Shown: positions 53,111 through 64,000 of the stretch, one piece after another
How the letters are laid out: each line of letters starts with the position of its first letter
Numbering within the stretch: position 1 is the first letter of the stretch
Origin: Chinchilla lanigera
Taxonomy: Eukaryota > Chordata > Mammalia > Rodentia > Chinchillidae
Assembly (NCBI RefSeq): GCF_000276665.1
Contig: NW_004955446.1
Coordinates: 7,007,986-7,071,985 of the forward strand
Length of the DNA: 64,000 nt
Reading direction: 5' to 3'
Program-made: the position numbers and the translations under genes
The notes under the pieces: model-generated
The model's input: only the letters and a program-made list of their open reading frames with translations
Databases searched by the model: none
Told to the model about the DNA's origin: nothing

Positions 53111-53859
53111 TTCTAAAAATGTAGCCTTCATTTGAAATGTGGAGGATAGATTGGGGAGTAAAATATATAAGAACAGTGAGATGCTATTGTGATATACACA
53201 GGATGAAGATAGTAACTCGAAAACTACAGCAAGAACAGAACAGGATAATCTGACAGGAATTTAGGACATAAATAAAAAGACTTGGCAGGGAAGTGGCGAT
53301 GTGATGTAGGAGCTATCAAAGGGTTTAGAGACAGGTTTCTGGATTAAACAACTAGACGGAACAATAGACAACTCCCTGGGTCAGAGACCACTAGAGAGGA
53401 CTAGGTTTGTGGGAGCGGGGAGGAGGCATTTAGGTCCTTAAATTAAGTTTCAGATGTGGTGAATCTGAAATGCCTCTCGGACAGTGAAGAAGAAAGAAGG
53501 GACAGGATTTTAAGCAGAGAGCTGGCTAAAATTTAAAGCCTGGGAAAAAAGATGAGCGAGGAGGGCAAGAGGTACAAGTGTCCTCTTTGGGAAAAGCTGG
53601 AGAGCAGCTCTTCCTGAAGTCAGGAGGAAAAAGTTATTCCAAGTAGGGCTGGGCAACTAGGCAGATGTTTAAGCTCCTTAACAGCAAGGATTTTATCTGT
53701 CCTATTCATCACTGCCGCTACCACCTAGCCACTACTGGGCCGTGAAATTCTTAAGAGGAAAAGAGAGAAAGGCATGTAAGTATTTTTTTCCTCTAGGAAA
53801 AGGAGTCTGGACTCTTATTTGAAAGATAAAGAACCACTGTAAAGCATCCTTACATAGAT

Positions 53860-53985
53860 TATCTCATTTTCTCTTCAGAATGTCCCTGGAGGTGACTACA
53901 GATCATAATTCCCATCCTACAGAAAGTGAAACAGGTTCCAGTGGTGATGACTTGTCCACAGCCACACTGGTAACTCCAGTCTTCT
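53860..53985 (+). mobile_element. MIR fragment
   Basis: 'ccatcctacagaaagtgaaa', 'caggttccagtggtgatgac' and 'ttgtccacagccacactggt' give the MIR core and 3' half. Confidence 0.65.
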
Positions 53986-56900
53986 GGTTCTCCCTGCCAA
54001 ACAACACATCCCAGAACCCTGGAGTTAAAGCTGAGCCCTGACGTCAAGGCAAGGGCTGTCAACCTTAAATTAAAGATAAATTTAAGGAAGAGTATGCTCG
54101 TTAGTATGACTCCTTCTTACACACAGCTTTACAGAGGCACATGCTTAGAAGAGTTATTAGGTCTACAAACATATTCCACAGGGATTCACGGGTCCTATGT
54201 CACATACCCCCAATTCTAGGGACATCTGCACACATACCCTCTGCACACAAAATGCTATGTACTTTTTACATAAATGTACTAGAAGAGACTCTACAAACAA
54301 ATGAACTGCAGGGTCAAAACTTTTAAGTTTTTCCCAGTGTCTTGTTAAAACTGTGCTTGGAAGCGACACATGCCTCTTATTTTCTTTAAACAAAATTCCA
54401 ACTATCTAGGGACCAGCCACTTCCACTCTTCCTTCTGATGAACTGAGTTACATACATCTTCCTTCTACCCTCATAATGGTTATTTTCCTCAGCTTCTCTG
54501 ACTTTCTTAGTTATTTGTTGGGACTCCCATCTCAGTGGAGGTCTGGGAGTCCCGTCTTCACCTTCCTTGGTTCGGGCTGACATGCAGTGGAGCTGAAGGC
54601 GCTCAGCAGCTCGAGGCAGAGCTGAGGCAGAGACATGGAGCTCCAGTTTACCACAACTGTAGCCAAGTATTTAAAGTGGATCTGAATTTAAATTGGAAGA
54701 AATCTGAACTGGCAAAGCGATCTACATTCGGATACACTCCAAAAACTTCAGGATACACTCAATTCTTAATTTTTTCAAGCTAAGAGCAAGAAGTGATAAG
54801 AAGGATCCAGGAATAACTCTTCACTTAAATTACATAGCACATTTTCCTTGAAATCAAATAGGTTTTAACATATTATATTTTAAAGAGAAATGTTAGATTT
54901 TGAAGTTGCTTCGATGGACCACTTAATTTAAATACACAGATTCTGTTTCTTGCCCAAATAGAGACATATCTAATAGTAAATGAATAAATGCATAAATTAA
55001 GTTTTCTCAAGTTTTTAAGACACTTGCTTCTGATTTTAGTTTTTATTTTTGGTAAGCTGGTGTCAGAATTAACTTCTTGAAAGTACTGGAGGGAGAGGAA
55101 AGACACCAGAAAATGGCCCGTGAATAAAATTTCACTACAAATAAATAGTCTATAAAAGTTTACACACAAGTTGAAAGGATGTTGAGGGTCCTTAGATCTG
55201 CACTACAACTCAGAGACTTTAAGTACTGAGCACAATTTAGAAAAAACGGTATCCTCTGGCAAATTACGTAAGTTCCTCAGGCCTCCATTCTTCAACTTTA
55301 AAGTTCTATAAATACAGGAATAAAAAAATTAACCAGGAAGTGAGAATCAGAAGTTTGCCCATGCAATGTAGAATACTTCCTAAATTATAAGAATGCAAGC
55401 AAAGGTAACTGGTGAATAAATAAAACTTACGTTTATATGTTAACATTCTTATACAAAGTACATATTCACGTATTAAGCTTTAATGCTGAGGTCTAATTAA
55501 TGAAATCCTAATATGTCTTGATTATATGCATTTGAGTGTTGTGTAAGTCTTATATAAAATGTAAGATTTGCAAAATGTATTTCTACCTATTGATGACTAT
55601 CCTCAAAGACAAACTTCTCAGCATTTGAGAAGCAAACAAATGAAAAGAGAAACATAATTATTTATACATTTGTTATTAGATATCCATCCCTCAGCTAAGC
55701 AGGAACCCGAATTTCTATGTATATAAATTAAATGGCCCATTAAAATGTTTTTAAACTTACCATGTTTTACCCTTATTTATATTTATAACTATAAATGCTT
55801 TAATATTTACAACTGCATAATTAATCTTTGTGGGTATTTTATTAATGAAGCTTAGTTCTTCAGTTTCAAGCCTTCAGGGAAAGTGAAATTATCTGGTGAA
55901 GGGGAAGTGAAACAGTTTAACTGCCACTCACTTCCAGACAGGGATAGTTTCACTTACATCCTCCTACCTTGGTAATATGATACCACAGGAGAAGAGCAAA
56001 GGAGAATACACACACACACATAAAGAACCACTAAGTCTCAGGCTTCCCGTGTCTCCATGTGACTTGGTTCTTAGTTTCTTGGTTCTTTAGTTTATACCAA
56101 CACCATAACTCCCTTATCCCTATAATTCCCAAACTTAAAAGCATACCAAAATTCCTGAGGCACTGCTACAGACCTACGGAATCAGGATCTCTACTGGGAA
56201 TAAAAGTAGGAGAGAGGGAGAGAAGGTTCTATATTTGGACAGAATGTTAAGTGCAGTGTCACATTCTGAATCTTATTGAAAAGTATGCAGAGTCCTGAGG
56301 GATCACACAAATGCCTCTCCAGTATATGGAATGAGACACATTTAAGATGTGCTTAATGAAAGAACTATCTCATGCCATGGATATAGTCACAGACAAGACA
56401 AATTATTTTGCACATTTTGAGCTATGAAGGCATGTTCACAATGGGCCTATGCTATATTTGGTACACTGAGTTACCAATAGCTTTTGAGGTCTAATGTGGG
56501 GGGTGGTGATATTTCCTTTCCTCTCAGTCACCTGGAGAACAAATTCAAGACGTGGAAAAAGTGAAATGCTGTGCCTTACATACTTAATATTTTTATTCTG
56601 TGATTGAACTGCTTTTAGTAACACTATAGTCCAAACAAGGTTTTTAACTACTTATACTTTTAATAGTGTTCCTTTTGTTGAAATTGTCAAATGTCTGTTT
56701 AGGAAGATGCAGTCAGCAGATGTCTACAGTGAAGAGGTAATTAATTTAGTCTCTTCTGCAAGGCCAATAATAGAATGCCATCTCCCACAGTTTTAGTGCC
56801 TGCTCTTCACACTAGAAAACATTATGTCTGTGGAGTACAAAGACACTGGTACACCTGTCTTACAAGCTGAAGGCAAAATCCTGACATCGACCACTAGCCC

Positions 56901-57737
56901 TGAGAGAAAAAAGGGCAAGACAGCAAACTTCAGTGATTCAGACTCAAACAAAAGTCTTTCCTTAGAGCTGAGAGGGAAAAAAACTAGGACTGCTAAAAAA
57001 TAATGTACATTGAATAGACACACTCTAGACAAGATTTCAATTTTATCCTGAATTAAATTCTTATTTCAAGGTGGTGACTAAGAAATGGCTCCATTTCAAT
57101 TTACAATTGTGTTATAGTTGGGAGAGCCATAACTTCACCTATCATCCACCGTCAGCCCATGCGACACTACTGCATGACAGAATGCAGTGTTCTCTCCAGG
57201 AGTGGTTAAAGGACAAGATGGCTTCTAAGCTGTAGGGCTGATGCCAGAGTAAGGCCTGGCATACACCAGGCTCTGCTCTCCCAACCATTTTCCTTTCAGG
57301 TGAATGCCAAGGAAGGGAACAAGTAGCACTGCTATCAGCACATATCTCAGGGCCCTCAAATTGACCTATCAGGGTTTAAGGCCCCTCGGCTATTACTTCC
57401 TCTCTTCTGCCTTTATTATTCATATCTTGTTACCATTTAATTTACTTCAAGAGTTCAATAGTATACTTATTCATGTACAGAAATAACCATGTACTTTATA
57501 AGGATAAAAAAGCAATAAAATGTTTGTACATTCTCCAAAACTCATTAAAAACTGCGGAGTATAATTATACTCAATAAAAATCAATATAATCCAATAAACA
57601 AGGAGAATAAAAATGTTCACTTCAATAGATGCAAACAAATAAAGAAAAACCCCACAGAGTGAGCACATATCAAGTTAGTCACTTTCCAATACTCCTTTAA
57701 TAAACGTGTCAGCAATTACTTGGCATACAAATATGAA

Positions 57738-57916
57738 CACTTGCCATACGTGGTGGTGCATGCCTGTAATCCCAGCACTTGGGAGGGTGACACAGGAGGG
57801 TCAACTGTGAGTTTAAAGCCAGCCTGAGTTACACAGTAAACTCAAGGCCAGCCTGTACTACACAGCAAGACTCTGTCTCAAAAAAACAACAACAACAACA
57901 AAAAAAAAACCACCAC
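57738..57916 (+). mobile_element. B1-type SINE with 10-bp target duplication
   Basis: 'acgtggtggtgcatgcctgt', 'aatcccagcacttgggaggg', the paired modules 'agcctgagttacacagtaaa' and 'agcctgtactacacagcaag', 'actctgtctcaaaa' and an A/CAA tail. The duplication caaatatgaa is at 57,728-57,737 and 57,917-57,926. Confidence 0.92.
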
Positions 57917-58189
57917 CAAATATGAAGGCTTAAATGAGAAGTTCTCAGGTAGCCTTATTTTTACAAACCTGACTTCAAGTTCATTAAATGAGATCTACTA
58001 TGTTTGCAAGCTTTAAGAATAGTATGCTCAGATTGCCTTAAAAACAAAACAAAACAAAACAATAGTTCAGAATTATTTTCCTCAACTGCTGTATTTACTA
58101 CCACCCTTGAAGACTCATGTCAACTGTCACATGGAGGTGATGCGGACAACAGCCACAAACTAGCCTTTGGCCCTCCTGATTGTACGAAG

Positions 58190-58285
58190 TAGGCACTCTT
58201 TATTGTCCACATTTTACAAACAGGAAAACTGAAGGCTCAAAAGACCAAGTTATTTGCCCCAGTAACAAAGCCTGAAAGCAAAGGG
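58190..58285 (+). mobile_element. MIR fragment
   Basis: 'gtccacattttacaaacagg' and 'aaaactgaaggctcaaaaga' followed by 'ttatttgccccagtaac' is the MIR 3' half. Confidence 0.7.
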
Positions 58286-58739
58286 ACCAGTACTCTAAGC
58301 CAAGTTAACTTGAGGAGACAGAAATCAAAAGCTCATCAGGACAACACGCAGAGACTGAGAGTGCATTAAAGCAGAGAAGTGGGGTGTGGAAACAGATTAC
58401 AGCTGGTAGCGAGCCTTTGCAAACTGTGAGGGCTGAGGTGGTGTCAGAGATGACTGCAGGGTGTGAAGCAAGATTTGGAGATGAAAGGAGAGCGGATGAA
58501 GAATACTGGACTAGAAGTACACTTAGCTGTCTCTGCATCACCCTAGCAAATTCCTCATGGGCTAGAGATTTGTGATTTCTCCATATTAAGAGCCTAAATT
58601 TTAAGACTACTTCCTTTGCTATAGAAAAATGTAAAAACTTCACATGAAGGGAAAAATATACTATCTGTAGACGATGTTCTTACTAAGTGTATTTAAATCA
58701 TATTATAAAAACTTCAAGTTTTTAATTATAACTTCAGGG

Positions 58740-59290
58740 AAAAATGGATCATTTCTCAAGAGAAATTTTGGCAATAACTACAAAATCAAAAATGCATATA
58801 CTATTTGTTCTAACATTCTTACTACTAAGCTTATTCAAAAAATTTGCACAAATTCACACATACAACAGTAGAAAAACAGTCACAACAGCACTATATGCAA
58901 TAGGAAAAAAAATGAAAATAACTTCCTCAAGGTTATTCAGTAGCTTAATGGTTAAAAAGGTCCATGCTATGGAATACTACACAACATTCAAAATGGTAGT
59001 AGATCTATTTGTACTAAAACAATAAGGTAGGCATGATACATTTACAGAGAAAAGCAAACTGCAACTGTGAACTGCTTTTTGAATTGTACTCATCTAAAAA
59101 TTACACATGTGTACACAGGTCTGAGTATTTGTATACATGAAGAAAAAAGTCTCAAATCAAATCAGGGTACTGTGGAAACGAAGGAGCTGTTGGGTGTGGA
59201 CAGCCAATGAGGACTTACTTGGGTTTTTATTTTTTATACCTCTATCCTATTATAAATTTTTCCAATAAAAAATTCTTATTCCTTCTATTT
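58740..59290 (+). mobile_element. Old L1 (L1ME/HAL1-like) 3' end
   Basis: 'caacagcactatatgcaata', 'gctatggaatactacacaac', 'ggtagtagatctatttgtac', 'tacacatgtgtacacaggtc' and 'attttttatacctctatcct' then 'aaatttttccaataa' follow the 3' end of old L1ME-type elements. Confidence 0.7.
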
Positions 59291-60634
59291 TCTTTTACAT
59301 TTCATACTACTGCACTTTCAGATAATATAGTTAGAACAACATTAATTCTCACCTACAAAATATATTTGCTAATTATGTTGACCACTGGTAGATCACACCT
59401 TTGTTTTACCAACTGTCACATCAGAATGCCTTACAATAAAAAGGATACGCTCGTAATAATCAAATTATCTCCCTAGGATAGTTGGAAAACTGGTTGCTAA
59501 TGCAAGCTCAATTACAGCGAACATGACTATTCACGGGGAACTAAAAAGGAGAGGTGTGACATAGGCTTGCATCACACAACGCCAACTGTCACTCACTGGT
59601 AGATCAGGCGCATGTATGAGGGGATGTCCTTAAAGAATAGGTCTCCAAGTTCCTACTAAGAATAAGAAAGAGTAAAAGAAAATAATATTGCTTTGTGTTT
59701 AACAAATACAAGTGCTTATTACATCTTAAGTATTGGGCATAGGAAGGTTACCATGATAACAGGTTGCAGTATCTTCCCCAAAGGAACCCACAGAAATGAA
59801 GAGCTACACTGTGAAGAAGGGACCATTGAATAGGTTTTCTTGTTTGTTTGCTGGTATCTGGGAGAGCCTGAACAAAAAGATATATAAGATGACTGAGACA
59901 CAAAAGCATCTGGTGGGCAGGCACAAATGGATTCATGGGCTTGGATTTGTAAGAATTCTGGTCCAACTGAAATAGAAGAACAACACACAAATGAATACCT
60001 GGGCAAAACTACAGAGGGTGTACTTTCGTGGTATGGAGCCTAGGCTCCTCTTGTGTCTCTGCAGATGTACTACCAACAAAAACAGAAAGTCAGATGTGGA
60101 AGAGATCTTAGCTGTCTCATGTCAACCCTCATCTGACATGTGAATAAATCCCCTCTATATCTGGCCGAGACGGTATTTTTGGGTCAAGGGATGGTATCTT
60201 ATGTCAAGAAAGTAAAAGATGGGTCTGGCCTACTTTTAGAATTGGCTCAGGCTCTGGGAAGTGAAAGGGGTCACTAGAATAAACTCCTTTTTCCTCTGTT
60301 CCATATCAAAATTAATACCATGGTTTCCTCTAAGAATACCCTTTTGGTATAATCTGCCTAATACAAGCTAGTCCATGGAGAGGCAGTAAAAGCAAAAAGA
60401 CAGAAGAGGAAGAAGTGTGTGTCACAAGTCTAGGGAAAGCAAGCAGACCTCCAACTCTAGTTTTAATCATCTACTCCTCAGTTGGTTTCTGCTCTCTTCT
60501 TAACTATGGCATGACACCAATCAATGAGGTAACCTTGGCTATCTATTATTACTGTACATTTGTATAAAATATCATTTTAAAAATTTCTACAGTATTACAG
60601 GAGATTGTGAACATTTTAAATATAAGCAAAAGTG

Positions 60635-60735
60635 AGTCCCCACCCAAGGTCACACAGTGACCTAATACATATCAAAAACACCTGCCTCTAGATCTTCAGA
60701 TTTCAAGTGTAATACTGGTCCTACCACAATTTACC
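60635..60735 (+). mobile_element. MIR-like fragment
   Basis: 'cacccaaggtcacacagtga' followed by 'ctgcctctagatcttcagat' corresponds to the MIR 3' half. Confidence 0.6.
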
Positions 60736-61629
60736 AATTTATAATATATCTCCTGTAATAGGAAGCATGCACAGCCACAACAGTCTGAACTGAAATAACT
60801 AAGAAAGTGGAGTTAGTATTTAGAAATGAGTAAATCTCTAAATAAAGTATTTAGCAAAGATATCAACTTCTTTTTTAAGAAGGGAGAAGGTAGAAGGTTT
60901 TACCTGACTCTAAAGGAAACAGCAAACAATTTTACATAAAAATTACCAAACTACAACTGGCGATTCCCTGGGTGGGCCATTAACATTAACTATCTTACAG
61001 CCACTTTCAGCATACAGCGGTTAATTTTACAAGATAATTAAAATTATGTGGGAAATTATGAAAACATGACAAAACATAAGAAGGTCTATTGACAAGGACT
61101 GAACTATTATGATGACTACGGCTGTATTCCAACTGCCTTCACTGAATCTGCATCTATGGAGATATTACTATGTACAAACTATTGCAATTATACGTTTTTA
61201 AAACCTTGTTTAGGATTGGGTATGAAACCAATGAAAAAACCTTCAATTCTTTAGAATAAGAGTCTTTAAAAATATTTTACAACAATAAGGAAAAGTAAGA
61301 ATGTTAAACATCAGGTAAGTTTACAAGAAAAAGAGAAAAACATACATTATTAATATATTTCTATTCACTTACAAATTGTATTATGCCTTTCTTTCAAAAA
61401 GAATTTGTATAAGCTAAATGTTGTCTTCATAAAAACTAAAACAACCAAGTCTAAATCCTACCTTAATCCTATTTAACTAGCAAAGTAAAAGTGGTATTTT
61501 TCCTTAGAGAAAAATTAAATCTTCTAAATATTCATGTTCAAGATATTTTTCTCAGAGGAAAAATGCATCCACAAAACCATTTAAGAAAATACTATTTGAG
61601 TAGGTAGAAATCTTGAAGACATAGTAGGC

Positions 61630-62490
61630 AGAGAGTTCATGAACAAAAACAAATTTGCACGGGAAATATTTCAAAGAATCAACAACTGCGATCTCATCGT
61701 ACTGAAAAGTTTTTGTGCACTGAAAGAAATCACCAACACAGTAAAAAGAAAATCCACAAATTGGGAAGAAATTTTAGCCAACTGTCCCTCAGATAAAAGA
61801 CTTCTACCTAGAACACATAAAGCATTAAAAAAAATCAGGCCCCAAAATTCAAACACCCAATCCAAAAATGGGTCTGAGATTAGTATATACTTCTCAGATG
61901 AAGAAACACAAATGGCAAATAAATATATGAAAAAACGTTCAACATTGTTGGTCATTCAAGAAATGCCAATTAAAACAACACTGAGATTCCATCTCACCCC
62001 AGAAAGAATGGCTATCATCAGGAAATCAACCAGTAATGAACGCTGGAGGGGCTGTGGGAAAAAAAGGAACCCTTCTCCAGTGTTGGGAGTGCAGACTGGT
62101 ACAACCACTGTGGAAAGCAGTGTGGAGATCTCTCAGAAAATTAGGATTAGAGGTCCCATTCAACCCAGCTATTCCCCTTCTGAGTATTTTTCCAGAAGAA
62201 CTGAAAACATCCCCCAGGGATATACGTACACCCATGTTTATAGGAGTGTAAAAATCTTGGAAACAACCCAAATGCCCATCAACTGAGGAATGGATAAAAA
62301 AGATGTGGTATTTTTATTCAATGGAGTACTACTCAGCTATAAAGAAAGATAAACTCAAGGCTTTTATAGGTAAATGGATGCAACTAGAGACTGTACTCAG
62401 AAGTGAAATAAATTGGACCCACATGTGCAAACATCATACTGTCTCCTTAATGTAAGAACCTGAAAAACTAAATAAAACTGCAAAGTACAA
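61630..62490 (+). mobile_element. L1 ORF2 C-terminal remnant
   Basis: The frame opening at 61,639 carries ORF2 C-terminal landmarks (LKSFCALKEI, PIKTTLRFHLTPERMAII, RWRGCGKK). The match then continues in another frame (LVQPLWKAVWRSLRKLGLEV, NPAIPLLSIFPEEL) from about 62,060, and reaches 'tggagtactactcagctata'. So there is one clear frameshift plus a stop after the FIGV segment. It is a dead, 5'-truncated copy despite a 215-codon open frame. Confidence 0.92.
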
Positions 62491-62587
62491 TAGATATTGT
62501 GAAAGGGAAAGAAACTGCTTTAAAGAAAAGAACAACTGGGATGAGGGAAAGGAGAAAAGAAAGAAGGGAGGGAAATTATATATACAG

Positions 62588-62610
62588 ACACACACACACA
62601 CACACACACA
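62588..62610. repeat. (CA)n microsatellite
   Basis: About 11 uninterrupted CA units just downstream of the L1 remnant, as often arises from an L1 tail region. Confidence 0.95.
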
Positions 62611-64000
62611 AGATAGCTAAGATAATTGCAGTATTAATTTCTATTGGTTTATTGAAAGGAACAGTTAATGCTTAATTTTTCAGACCAATTTTACATGCTT
62701 ATATCTGGTAATCTGAATAACTACTTTGAAGACAACAATATGCAATACAACAACCATTGTTGAATTCCTATCACCTTGTTTTTTTGAAATTCTGTATCGT
62801 TTCTAATGTTTTTATTATGTTTTATACTCTTCAAAATAAAAAAAAGAAAGTCCTGTTTGAAAAAGAGATTTAACAAAAAGCGAATGTTTTTATGTATGGA
62901 TGTTTGCAGGCAGGTGGGGCCATGTAGTCAAATAACTGCAAAATATGCTTACTCCCATCCCCTCATAAGTCACTGATCTAGCAGTTAAAGTAAGATCCTC
63001 CAGGCAGCAGACTTCCCATTTCATCACTTGGGGCACAGCCTGCTCCCTAGCTTGCCTCTTTTTCACCACTTGTCACAGAAGAATGGAAGGTAGTTTGTAT
63101 AACTGGCCCGCTTTCAGGCTGCGAGCGAATCTGATGATAGTCAGGTGGAGACGGCTGGTAGTATACACTGCTCAAGTTCACTGCTCTCATGAAGCCATTC
63201 TCATACAAAAAAATTATTTGAAAATATCACTGAGTCTAAAGCTAACCTGCTTCTGTCCCTGATACTCCCTTAGACACTTTTCCTTCCATTTTTAGAAACT
63301 GAAAGAAATAATGTCATGGGAACATACTCTCACAAGCAGCCTTAGTTTTATACACTGTTTCACTAGTGTCACTATTTCAACATGGAAATGGACTTAAACA
63401 TGGTTAGATAAAAAATTCTGAGTGCTGCTATCCTTCAAAATAAGCAAGAAAAGACAGCAAGCATCTAATTATTGCTGTGGACTTTTGATTAAAAAATAAA
63501 ACTCAGAAAACGAAGGCTAAAGGGATTATATAAACTAAGGAAAAAAGAATGTAAAGGTCTGGAGAGATGGTTTATCCTATTCTTCTTCTGCTAAGCAATT
63601 TAATAAGCCACAAATAGGCTCCTGAGATATTTCTCAGAGTGAGTGTTAGCTGGTCTGAATTCTCACAAGGCAGCAAGATTCGAGACAGATGACAGGACAC
63701 AACAGAAGATTACTTGAAAGTCCTTGAATACATGTGCTTGAAGAGGGCTGAACGTACCTCTGCAGCACAGCTGTTTATACCATTTAACACTGGTGGGCTC
63801 TGCCAAGTAAAATGCTTTATTGCTTTGCACACCTCCTGGTAGCTACTTTAATAAAGCTAAGCCTTCTATAGGGGCACTATAAGAAATATGGCTACATGGA
63901 TGTTGACTGTGTGGGCTCTTCTCTGACATAAAAACTATGAACCTTATAGTACCAGGGGACTTGTAAAAGAATGTTCATAGTATGTCTATTCAAAATGAAG

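Noticed and set aside
54386..54783. Possible pseudogene in the GC-richer patch of intron 2
   Set aside because: The translated frames on both strands (for example MSARTKEGEDG...) match nothing I recognise, and there is no poly(A) tail or target duplication to support retroposition.
63555..63630. B2-like SINE ('ggtctggagagatggttta')
   Set aside because: Only one short word matches the B2 head and the rest does not follow the consensus.

Overview
This window is mammalian nuclear DNA, almost certainly from a rodent. It holds the 3' two thirds of one multi-exon gene on the minus strand. The deduced protein matches ZSWIM6 (zinc finger SWIM domain-containing protein 6). The organism call rests on tRNA-Ala-like ID SINEs, B1-type and B1/ID composite SINEs, L1 and MaLR fragments. 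The ID consensus differs from the mouse/rat form, so a non-murid rodent is likely; I cannot name the species.

Layout, in plus coordinates and therefore 3' to 5' for the gene. 1-2,020: downstream flank with an old L1 3' end. About 2,020-3,850: 3' UTR. 3,851-50,639: twelve coding exons, called exons 3-14 on the assumption of the 14-exon human gene. 50,640-64,000: part of the intron that precedes exon 3. Every exon has AG/GT borders, and the phases join without a break into one frame of 870 complete codons plus a split first codon, ending in a stop. Counted back from a 1,215-residue C terminus, the segment covers residues 345-1215. The promoter, the N-terminal region and the SWIM zinc finger lie outside the window.

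The numbering is checked by two positions known from human disease. The residue-913 codon is CGA in the NWRRRE motif of exon 13, and the residue-1163 codon is CGG in the SPRHY motif of exon 14. Both are intact arginine codons containing CpG.

The introns are mostly old repeats. The 22-kb intron between exons 5 and 4 carries a degraded L1 split in two (25.7-30.2 kb), an antisense L1 3' end (33.7-34.6 kb), MaLR and MIR pieces, ID insertions with clear target duplications, and a 203-bp non-autonomous hAT element at 39,241-39,443 with 8-bp target duplications. The same intron has three repeat-poor stretches rich in homeodomain-type motifs (36.2-37.0, 38.3-38.56 and 44.9-45.6 kb), which are candidates for conserved developmental enhancers. 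I found no second protein-coding gene, no RNA gene and no evidence of a novel multi-gene system. The most useful observations are the exon model, the hAT element and the candidate enhancers.
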